DNA of 5,886 nucleotides from Microcaldota archaeon (GTDB lineage: Archaea > Micrarchaeota > Micrarchaeia > Anstonellales > Bilamarchaeaceae): contig JAHFGR010000085.1 in assembly GCA_023247345.1 (NCBI GenBank), positions 1 through 5,886 on the forward strand, in the 5' to 3' direction. A model generated the notes under the pieces. The model had not been told where the DNA came from. It was given only the letters and a program-made list of their open reading frames with translations, and made no database searches. A program made the translations under genes and the position numbers. The number at the start of each line of letters is the position of its first letter. Within the stretch, counting starts at the first letter, position 1. This document shows positions 1-5,140 of the stretch, in pieces.

Positions 1-419
1 TGTCTGGCAAGCAGGTTAGCTGCAATAATCCTTTTTCCAGTGTCTTGATAGGTATTCCCTATTTCTACTAATACTTTTGTGCTTGTTTTGATTGCTTTAA
101 ATGCAGCAGCTCTTGCATCCTTAAATTTACTTTGCCCAATTACTGTTTTCAAATTTTCAAAGCTTTCTTTTAATCTTTCTACAGCACCTAATCTAACATC
201 CGCATACTCTGAATTAATCGCAAGAAATTGTAACGCACCTTTATTTTTTACAATAGTGTCTAAGCCTTGCATTCTTTCTGCTGATTTTCTGCTTTGAAGC
301 AAATCTATAATTCTATTAGAAGTTAATTCTTCTTGTCCGCCTTGTCTTGATTTAAAAACAGCAGGAGATATGTGAGCTCGTCCTCCGGTTGTCCTAACAG
401 CTAAAACTCGATTACCCAT
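1..419 (-). CDS. Helical protein with HEAT-like repeats (C-terminus cut by the window edge)
   Basis: The reading frame runs from an ATG at 419 down to base 1 with no stop, giving 139 visible residues; the C-terminus lies outside the window. I do not recognise a named family. Residues 62-84 (ALQFLAINSEYADVRLGAVE and on) and 90-112 (LKTVIGQSKFKDARAAAFKA and on) share one pattern: a short hydrophobic helix, a turn with Asp-x-Arg or Asp-Ala-Arg, then an Ala-rich helix. This resembles consecutive HEAT-type repeats, so a scaffold or protein-interaction role is a reasonable inference. The first 35 residues are basic and Gly-rich, with no signal peptide or membrane segment. An in-frame GTG at 428 (VIR before the Met) is an alternative start; an in-frame TAA lies just upstream of it. 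There is no Shine-Dalgarno motif, so the message may be leaderless. Arg codons are mostly AGA/AGG (10 of 12), as in the lipoprotein gene. It is co-directional with the lipoprotein gene, 75 bp downstream of it. Confidence 0.7.
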   Translation of the reverse strand, partial: MGNRVLAVRTTGGRAHISPAVFKSRQGGQEELTSNRIIDLLQSRKSAERMQGLDTIVKNKGALQFLAINSEYADVRLGAVERLKESFENLKTVIGQSKFKDARAAAFKAIKTSTKVLVEIGNTYQDTGKRIIAANLLAR

Positions 420-448
420 TCTTATCACATTTATACTTTAAATACAAA

Positions 449-457
449 TATTTATAA
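449..457 (-). promoter_or_regulatory. TATA-like box for the HEAT-like gene
   Basis: On the minus strand the sequence reads TTATAAATA, centred about 34 bp before the ATG at 419 and about 25 bp before the alternative GTG at 428. An archaeal TATA box normally sits about 26 bp before the transcription start, so a leaderless or nearly leaderless message would result. The region is AT-rich, so a chance match is possible. Confidence 0.35.
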
Positions 458-472
458 TTAGTGCAGAATTTT

Positions 473-494
473 GTTATATGGTACGCCATATAAC
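473..494. repeat. Perfect inverted repeat (9-bp stem, 4-nt loop) after the lipoprotein stop
   Basis: GTTATATGG (473-481), loop TACG (482-485), CCATATAAC (486-494) form a perfect hairpin. It begins at the base next to the lipoprotein gene's stop codon (TAG, 497-495) and lies upstream of the HEAT-like gene. No T-run of note follows the stem on either strand, so it is not a standard intrinsic terminator. It could stabilise a transcript 3' end or be a protein-binding site; neither can be decided from the sequence. Confidence 0.6.
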
Positions 495-1796
495 CTATCT
501 CTCATAAATTACTGGGTTTGAAAATCCGTCTACTTGGGAGGCAGTCTTTCCAGGGAAACCTTCAAATTTAATTTTTCTATCTTCAATCATTTGAACCAAC
601 ACTACTCCTTTTACTTCGTCATGGCCGATTGCCTTTATTCCTTTCGCATAACTTATCCTATCCCAGAATGCTCTATCTCCGGTTTTGTAATCTATCTCAA
701 CCAATTCATATTCTACAATTCCATTAGATTTACCTATGCTTGCTGGATCTGGTGAATTTCCTACAACCGCAAATTGTTTGGCTTCTCCATTGAAATCTCC
801 AATTGAAACTACTATTTGAGATGGATCTAGTCCATTATAAGCAAATGAAAGATGTGTTTTCCAATATTCGCCTGGACCACCTTTATCTCCACCTGTATTT
901 TCAACAAACCAATTGCCCACCAGCTTGCCATCGATATCATAATCTATCTTTCCACCACGTGGGTCTGCTTGCCTAATATTTTTTGCTAATAACTGGCTTT
1001 TTATTGGCTCTACAAAATAAGCAAACATATCTACTGTATGGATCTTCCATGGTTCTCCTTCATACAGTTTTGGGGTTACAAATCCTTTCAAAATAACATT
1101 ATCATCATGAACACTGAAATCAAATGCATTTGCTCTTCCTATTAATTCACCTGCAGTGACATTTATGCCTTTACCATACCTAAATTCTGTGTTGCCATAA
1201 AATTGTGCAATTCTAGATGATAGCTCTTTAACATGGATATAGATTGTATAGAAGGTGCATGTATGGTGAATAACAATTCTATAGTCCCCCTTTCTTCCAC
1301 TTACGAGGCTTATTTCTGTAATTGTTCCATTAGCTGGTGCTAATACATCTCTAAACTCACTTGGATTATCTTCTCTCTGCCAGTCTGGCGGATAATAATA
1401 ACCATGGTCAATTGGCGTGACATGGCCACCAATCATTAAGCCAATTGGCTCTATTAGTTCTATATCTTCTAATCTTCTTGTTGGTGATGTGAAATTTACC
1501 GTTCCTTCTCCGCTGCAAGGCTTACCATAAGAAAATTTTCCATTATATGCCTGTTTGCCTGTGCTAGGCAGTTTTTGCTTTGTTCGGTTTTCAGTTGAAT
1601 ATGAGATCACTGGTTCCTTAATATCTTTTTCAGATGTAATAGAAGAAGGTTTATCTTGCGATTCATTTTGCTTTTCAGGTAAATCTATTGGAGAAGGTGG
1701 TGTTTTTGTTTCTGTCTTATTTTCAATTTTTGTTTGCTGCTGTGAAGTGCAACCGATAATAAGAATAATAAGCGTGAATACTAAATAAATTTTCAT
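495..1796 (-). CDS. Lipoprotein with a degenerate M23/LytM-like domain
   Basis: A complete 433-residue protein, probably exported and anchored outside the membrane. Residues 1-16 are a lipoprotein-type signal: a Lys-2 start, a hydrophobic stretch, then a lipobox Ile-Ile-Gly-Cys with Cys16. Residues 17-80 are a Ser/Thr/Pro/Lys/Glu-rich linker. Residues 118-232 resemble the M23/LytM beta fold: GGH-x4-D at 123-130, VLAPANGTI at 151-159 (the usual 'aP.dGtV' strand), YRIVIHH at 172-178, YTIYIHV at 183-189 (matching 'YtlYaHl'), and NVTAGELIG at 212-220 (matching 'kV.aGq.iG'). Where active M23 enzymes have the metal-binding HxH, this one reads AFDFSV (224-229), so two ligands seem lost and hydrolase activity is doubtful. 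The C-terminal 140 residues look beta-rich and are not recognised. With no SD motif and a TATA-like box about 26 bp upstream, the gene is probably leaderless. Arg codons are 14 of 16 AGA/AGG. A carbohydrate-binding or envelope-structural role is an inference. Confidence 0.85.
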   Translation of the reverse strand: MKIYLVFTLIILIIGCTSQQQTKIENKTETKTPPSPIDLPEKQNESQDKPSSITSEKDIKEPVISYSTENRTKQKLPSTGKQAYNGKFSYGKPCSGEGTVNFTSPTRRLEDIELIEPIGLMIGGHVTPIDHGYYYPPDWQREDNPSEFRDVLAPANGTITEISLVSGRKGDYRIVIHHTCTFYTIYIHVKELSSRIAQFYGNTEFRYGKGINVTAGELIGRANAFDFSVHDDNVILKGFVTPKLYEGEPWKIHTVDMFAYFVEPIKSQLLAKNIRQADPRGGKIDYDIDGKLVGNWFVENTGGDKGGPGEYWKTHLSFAYNGLDPSQIVVSIGDFNGEAKQFAVVGNSPDPASIGKSNGIVEYELVEIDYKTGDRAFWDRISYAKGIKAIGHDEVKGVVLVQMIEDRKIKFEGFPGKTASQVDGFSNPVIYER

Positions 1797-1817
1797 GATA
1801 ACTAGTTGCCTTGGCAG

Positions 1818-1826
1818 CTTAAAATA
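1818..1826 (-). promoter_or_regulatory. TATA-like box for the lipoprotein gene
   Basis: The minus strand reads TATTTTAAG, centred about 26 bp before the ATG at 1796. This is the standard archaeal TATA-to-start distance for a leaderless message, which agrees with the absence of a ribosome binding site before that ATG. Confidence 0.45.
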
Positions 1827-1845
1827 GTATCCTTACCAATTTTCT

Positions 1846-1855
1846 GGTAGCTACC
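1846..1855. promoter_or_regulatory. Palindrome abutting the rib operon TATA box (candidate operator)
   Basis: GGTAGCTACC is a perfect 10-bp palindrome lying 2 bp before the TATA-like box of the rib operon, where the B-recognition element would sit. A protein bound here would interfere with TFB/TBP. Archaea regulate riboflavin genes through DNA-binding repressors such as RbkR rather than FMN riboswitches; whether this is such a site is inference. A related TGGCAGCT (1812-1819) lies 33 bp away from the TGGTAGCT that overlaps this palindrome, and the former overlaps the lipoprotein gene's TATA-like box. Confidence 0.35.
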
Positions 1856-1857
1856 TA

Positions 1858-1865
1858 TTTATAAG
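1858..1865 (+). promoter_or_regulatory. TATA-like box for the riboflavin operon
   Basis: TTTATAAG is centred about 33 bp before the ribB ATG, placing transcription start around 1886-1890. That is very close to, or inside, the GGAG ribosome binding site, so the leader would be only a few bases. If the SD is used, a start slightly further upstream, for example from the AT-rich TTAAAATAG around 1819-1827, is an alternative. Confidence 0.45.
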
Positions 1866-1885
1866 TAATTAGTAAATATAATTAT

Positions 1886-1889
1886 GGAG
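1886..1889 (+). promoter_or_regulatory. Ribosome binding site of ribB
   Basis: GGAG lies 5 bases before the ATG at 1895 and supports that start. The two minus-strand genes whose starts lie in the window lack such a motif. Confidence 0.55.
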
Positions 1890-1894
1890 ATATA

Positions 1895-2548
1895 ATGAAT
1901 TCTGATGTTAAATTGGCAGCAGCCCAGCTTAAGAAAGGCAAATTTATCGTGCTTTACGACGGCGATGAGCGAGAAGGCGAGGCAGACTTAATATTTCATG
2001 CAAGTTTTGCAACACCAGCAAAGATAGCTAGGCTTAGGAAGGATGCAGGAGGACTTATCTGTTTGGCAACTAACATCCAAATCGCCAATAAGATAGGGTT
2101 ACCTTTTTTTGTCGACCTTCTTAATAATAAAAAGCTTAAGGCAATTCGCGTTAACAAAACTGCGTATGGTGATAAACCCGCATTTTCGCTTCCAATAAAT
2201 CATCGGGACGTTTATACTGGTATCCCAGACAATGATCGCGCTTTAACAATTAAACAATTCGCCAATTTAATCAGAAAGGCGCACAGTGCAATGCGCAATG
2301 CGTTCATACAAAATTTCTATGCACCTGGCCATGTCTTTTTGCTTATTGGCCGCGGTTTAAAAAATCGCAGAGGTCATACTGAGTTATCGCTTGAGCTTGC
2401 AAATCTTGCAAAATTGCCAGCAGCAATGGTTTTATGTGAAATGCTCGGCAATGGCAAGGCACTTAGTAAGAAGAAAGCGCAGGCATATGCAAAGCAGTAT
2501 GGCTTTGTTTTCTTAGAAGGCAAGGATATTTTTGAGGTGAAAAAATGA
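1895..2548 (+). CDS. ribB: 3,4-dihydroxy-2-butanone 4-phosphate synthase, archaeal type
   Basis: This enzyme converts ribulose 5-phosphate to 3,4-dihydroxy-2-butanone 4-phosphate plus formate, supplying the four-carbon unit of the lumazine ring. At 217 residues it is the usual length of the stand-alone enzyme. The acidic N-terminal loop YDGDEREGEADL (21-32) matches the family's 'D.DREgE.D'. GGLICLA (52-58) follows, then YGDKPAFSLPINH (91-103) and TGIPDNDRALTI (108-119), both in the style of archaeal homologues. The C-terminal half has APGHVFLL (143-150), RRGHTE (158-163) and LCE (180-182). By analogy with the E. coli enzyme, Glu27 and His161 should bind the metals, and His146 and Glu182 line the site. 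It is the first gene of the operon; its stop overlaps the next start by 4 bases (ATGA), implying translational coupling. There is no fused GTP cyclohydrolase II domain, unlike many bacterial RibBA proteins. Seven of 11 Arg codons are CGN. Confidence 0.95.
   Translation: MNSDVKLAAAQLKKGKFIVLYDGDEREGEADLIFHASFATPAKIARLRKDAGGLICLATNIQIANKIGLPFFVDLLNNKKLKAIRVNKTAYGDKPAFSLPINHRDVYTGIPDNDRALTIKQFANLIRKAHSAMRNAFIQNFYAPGHVFLLIGRGLKNRRGHTELSLELANLAKLPAAMVLCEMLGNGKALSKKKAQAYAKQYGFVFLEGKDIFEVKK
2534..2540 (+). promoter_or_regulatory. Strong ribosome binding site inside the ribB 3' end
   Basis: GAGGTGA lies 4 bases before the ATG at 2545 and is complementary to the archaeal/bacterial 16S 3' end (anti-SD CACCTCC). 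It sits inside the last codons of ribB and decides the start of the fused gene. Confidence 0.75.
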
Positions 2549-3417
2549 GATTGGGTATAGTTGACACAATGTTTTCCCGGGTAAATATGGGTGAAATAGC
2601 AATCAACGAGCTTAATAAGAATTACAAAGTTGAAATCGTCCGACGAACTGTTCCTGGTATAAAAGATTTAGCAGTTGAATGCAAAAAATTGCTCGAGCTC
2701 GAAAAATGTGATGTCACGATGGCATTAGGCATGGTTGGCTCAGCACCAATCGATCTACAATGCGCACACGAAGCAAGCCTAGGTATTCAGCAAGCAAAGC
2801 TTATGACAAACAAGCATATCATCGAGGTTTTTGTTCATGAAAACGAGGCGTGGAGCGAGAAAGAATTCATAGAAATATGCGAGAATCGTATTCGTAAACA
2901 TGCGCACAACGCAGTTTTAATTGTTAAAAATCCAGAGCAGCTTATTAAAAATGCTGGCCAGGGTTTAAGGCAGGGTAAGGACGATGAAGGTCCGATCACT
3001 GGTTCGCAGAAAATTACAATCGGTATCGTAGTATCGCAATTTAATAACGAAATAACTGACCGAATGCTTAAGCAGGCTAAAAAAACCGCTGCAGAGGAAG
3101 GTGCTGCAGTACAGGTTGCGCATGTAGCAGGTGTATTCGACATGCCGCTTGTAATAAAAAAAATGTTGATGGATAAAAAAATCGCAGCTGTTGCTGCATT
3201 GGGCGCAGTAATCAAAGGAGAGACAGCGCATGATGAGGTAATAACAAAAGATGCAGCGCGAAGAATCGGAGACCTTTCACTTGAATTTAGAAAGCCAGTA
3301 ACATACGGCGTAATAGGTTATGATGCAGATTTCGAACGCGCTGACGAACGCGCAGAACCATACGCAGATCATGCTGTAAAAACAGCAATCTTGCTCATCA
3401 ATACATTAAGGCAATAA
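2545..3417 (+). CDS. Fused archaeal riboflavin synthase (RibC) and lumazine synthase (RibH)
   Basis: One 290-residue protein holds the last two enzymes of the pathway. Residues 1-150 are archaeal riboflavin synthase: GIVDTMFSRVNM (4-15), RRTVPGIKDL (33-42), ALGMVG (60-65), CAHEASLGIQQAKLMTNKHI (73-92), EVFVHE (94-99) and GLRQGKDDEGP (140-150), all closely in the style of MJ1184. Residues 156-290 are lumazine synthase: GIVVSQFNNEIT (160-171), GVFDMPLVIKKM (196-207), LGAVIKGETAHDEV (219-232) with the likely catalytic His229, and PVTYGV (251-256). GVFDMP and GETxHDE are archaeal RibH wording. The joint is only about 5 residues (ITGSQ), falling where a free RibC would end. No ATG, GTG or TTG is in frame near the joint, so a separate RibH seems not to be made. 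RibH forms lumazine; RibC turns two lumazines into riboflavin and returns one pyrimidine to RibH, so the fusion could recycle it locally. Stand-alone RibC and RibH are the usual state. The product names are secure. Confidence 0.95.
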   Translation: MRLGIVDTMFSRVNMGEIAINELNKNYKVEIVRRTVPGIKDLAVECKKLLELEKCDVTMALGMVGSAPIDLQCAHEASLGIQQAKLMTNKHIIEVFVHENEAWSEKEFIEICENRIRKHAHNAVLIVKNPEQLIKNAGQGLRQGKDDEGPITGSQKITIGIVVSQFNNEITDRMLKQAKKTAAEEGAAVQVAHVAGVFDMPLVIKKMLMDKKIAAVAALGAVIKGETAHDEVITKDAARRIGDLSLEFRKPVTYGVIGYDADFERADERAEPYADHAVKTAILLINTLRQ

Positions 3418-3447
3418 CGAAGAGATTATCCCGAGATAGAAAATATC

Positions 3448-3453
3448 AAGAGG
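3448..3453 (+). promoter_or_regulatory. Ribosome binding site of ribA
   Basis: AAGAGG lies 7 bases before the ATG at 3461. The frame upstream has a TAG at 3437-3439 and no other start, so this ATG is the start. It gives ribA independent initiation in the only real gap (43 bp) within the operon. Confidence 0.6.
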
Positions 3454-3460
3454 CACATCT

Positions 3461-4054
3461 ATGGAAGTTGCTGAAGCATTTTTACCAACCAGGTTCGGAA
3501 AGTTTCGAATTTACGTCTTTGCTGATAGTGGTAAAGAGCACGTGACGCTTGTTGCTTGCAATCATAAAATACACGAAGGCATGCCAGTGCGAGTTCATTC
3601 CAAATGCTTTACCGGAGATACGTTCGTCTCGCTAAGGTGTGATTGCCGCGCGCAATTGGAAGAATCGCTTCGATACATGAAGAAGAAGAGATGCGGAATC
3701 TTAATTTACTTGGATCAGGAAGGAAGAGGCATCGGTCTTTTTAATAAAATAAAAGCATATGCTCTTCAGGATCAAGGGCTAGATACTGTCGAGGCAAACA
3801 CGCATCTTGGCTTTCATGATGATTTACGCGAATATTCAATAGCTGCAAAAATATTACAGTATTTCGGAGCAAACGACATCGCGCTTTTAACTAACAATCC
3901 AAAAAAGATCGAAGGACTTAGAAAGTACGGGATCTTGGTAAGCAAGATAATTCCAATAATAACAAGAACAAATAAGTACAATAGAAAATACATCGAGACA
4001 AAAGCAAAAAAGATGAACCATCTTATTAAAATTCAGGAAGTTGATCGGATATGA
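3461..4054 (+). CDS. ribA: GTP cyclohydrolase II
   Basis: This enzyme opens GTP to 2,5-diamino-6-ribosylamino-4(3H)-pyrimidinone 5'-phosphate, releasing formate and pyrophosphate: the first committed step of riboflavin synthesis. Its 197 residues match the stand-alone E. coli RibA length. The zinc cysteines are Cys49 in HSKCFTGD and Cys60 and Cys62 in LRCDC. The catalytic block is YLDQEGRGIGLFNKIKAYAL (83-102), followed by LQDQGLDTVEANTHLGF (102-118), LLTNNPKKI (142-150) and the C-terminal TKAKKMNHL (180-188). This is the bacterial-type enzyme; most archaea instead start with the unrelated GTP cyclohydrolase III (ArfA) followed by the amidohydrolase ArfB, so a bacterial origin by transfer is a reasonable inference. 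It has no fused RibB domain. Its stop overlaps the ribD start by 4 bases (ATGA). Arg codons are about evenly split, 6 of 13 CGN. Confidence 0.96.
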   Translation: MEVAEAFLPTRFGKFRIYVFADSGKEHVTLVACNHKIHEGMPVRVHSKCFTGDTFVSLRCDCRAQLEESLRYMKKKRCGILIYLDQEGRGIGLFNKIKAYALQDQGLDTVEANTHLGFHDDLREYSIAAKILQYFGANDIALLTNNPKKIEGLRKYGILVSKIIPIITRTNKYNRKYIETKAKKMNHLIKIQEVDRI

Positions 4055-5133
4055 AAACTGAAAAAATTAATGACCAAAAATTCATGTCGCTAGCCTTAAA
4101 ACTTGCAAAAAAATCAAATCCGTCTCCGAATCCGCGTGTTGGCGCAATTATTGTTAAAGATGGAAAAATTATTGGGAAAGGTTATCATAAAGCAGCTGGC
4201 GAAGCGCATGCTGAAGTAGTTGCAATAAATTCTGTTAGAGATAAAAACGAATTAAAAAACGCAATACTTTATGTAACTCTAGAGCCATGTTCGCATTATG
4301 GTAGGCAACCACCTTGCACAGATGCAATAATCAGCGCTGGAATTAAGAATGTAATTATAGGTTGCGAAGATCAAAATCCAAAAGTAGAAGGAATAGAAAA
4401 ACTAAAGCAAGCTGGTTGCGATGTGAAAATGCTAAATGATCAGGAATGCCACGAACTTAACGAAGCGTTTTTTAATTGGATAAAAACTGGCAAACCATTT
4501 GTTATGCTAAAGCTTGCTATGACCCTAGATGGTAGGATTGCAACAAAGACTGGCGATTCAAAATATATCAGCAATTCGCAATCACGTGCATTAAGCTATG
4601 CCTGGCGGGATAATTTTGACGGAATAATGGTCGGGATAAAAACTGTACTGGTTGATAACCCCAGATTAACCTCCCGCGCACCAGGTGCAGCCAACCCAAC
4701 TCGTATAATTGTTGATAGCAAGTTACGTATTCCGCTTACTTCGCAAGTGCTCGAGCAAAATGCAAGGCGCATAATTGCAACAACTGACAAATATGACAAG
4801 GAAAAAAAGAAGCAACTCGAGTCTTTAGGCGTTGAGATACTTGTTCTAAAGGAAGAAAAAACTTATTATGTTGATTTGAAACAGCTTTTTGACGAGCTCG
4901 GCAAGAGAAATATTATTTCACTTATGGTTGAGGGAGGCGCAGAACTCGCCACTGCACTTTTAGAACAAAAACTAATAAACAAAGCAGCATTTTTCATTGC
5001 TGCAAAAATACTCGGTAGCGGAAAGAATGCCTTTGACGGAAGCGGCGTAGAACGTATGGATGATGCGCTGCAGTTGAAGAACGTTTCAATCCGTAAACTC
5101 GGCGAGGATGTTTTGGTGATGGGGTATTTCTAA
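4051..5133 (+). CDS. ribD: Bifunctional pyrimidine deaminase/reductase
   Basis: This enzyme performs the second and third pathway steps: deamination of the RibA product, then reduction of its ribosyl side chain with NAD(P)H. At 360 residues it is full bacterial RibD length. Residues 1-145 are the zinc cytidine-deaminase-like domain: FMSLALKLAKKSNPSPNPRV (11-30), GEAHAEV (50-56) with zinc ligand His53 and proton-shuttle Glu55, and PCSHYGRQPPC (79-89) with Cys80 and Cys89. Residues 148-360 are the DHFR-like reductase: KPFVMLKLAMTLDGRIAT (148-165), GDSKYIS (168-174), DGIMVGIKTVLVDNPRLTSR (190-209), RIIVDSKLRIPL (218-229), VEGGAELA (293-300) and a C-terminal ILGSGKNAFDG (320-330). Archaea normally have only a separate reductase (ArfC) acting before deamination, so a fused RibD pairs logically with RibA here. 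All active-site residues I can name are present. It is the last gene of the operon and ends directly against the convergent gene. Nine of 15 Arg codons are CGN. Confidence 0.96.
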   Translation: MKTEKINDQKFMSLALKLAKKSNPSPNPRVGAIIVKDGKIIGKGYHKAAGEAHAEVVAINSVRDKNELKNAILYVTLEPCSHYGRQPPCTDAIISAGIKNVIIGCEDQNPKVEGIEKLKQAGCDVKMLNDQECHELNEAFFNWIKTGKPFVMLKLAMTLDGRIATKTGDSKYISNSQSRALSYAWRDNFDGIMVGIKTVLVDNPRLTSRAPGAANPTRIIVDSKLRIPLTSQVLEQNARRIIATTDKYDKEKKKQLESLGVEILVLKEEKTYYVDLKQLFDELGKRNIISLMVEGGAELATALLEQKLINKAAFFIAAKILGSGKNAFDGSGVERMDDALQLKNVSIRKLGEDVLVMGYF

Positions 5134-5140
5134 TTAGAAA
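5127..5140. repeat. Palindrome spanning the two convergent stop codons
   Basis: TTTCTAATTAGAAA is a perfect 14-bp palindrome centred on the junction of the ribD stop (TAA, 5131-5133) and the stop of the facing gene (TTA on plus, 5134-5136). Both genes end TTC-TAA (Phe-stop), which makes most of the symmetry. No T-run follows directly, so it is not a convincing terminator. Confidence 0.6.

Noticed and set aside
79..297. Plus-strand open frame of 72 residues at the left edge
   Set aside because: The minus strand holds a longer frame with HEAT-like periodicity and a TATA-like box; the plus frame is probably its shadow.
473..494. Intrinsic terminator
   Set aside because: The stem is AT-rich and no T-run of four or more follows it on either strand.
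534..755. Plus-strand open frame opposite the lipoprotein gene
   Set aside because: The lipoprotein frame has a signal, a lipobox and domain motifs through this stretch; the plus frame has none.
1797..1894. FMN riboswitch before ribB
   Set aside because: The gap is only 98 bp, the likely leader is a few bases, and none of the conserved RFN-element blocks is present.
2950..3015. Separate ribC and ribH genes joined by a sequencing error
   Set aside because: The frame crosses the joint cleanly with no homopolymer run, and no in-frame ATG, GTG or TTG is found where a free RibH would begin. A true fusion is the simpler reading, though other assemblies should confirm it.
2835..3231. Two overlapping minus-strand open frames inside the fused gene
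   Set aside because: They lie opposite a strongly conserved RibC-RibH coding region, are Cys/Ser-rich, and show no recognisable motif; they are shadows.
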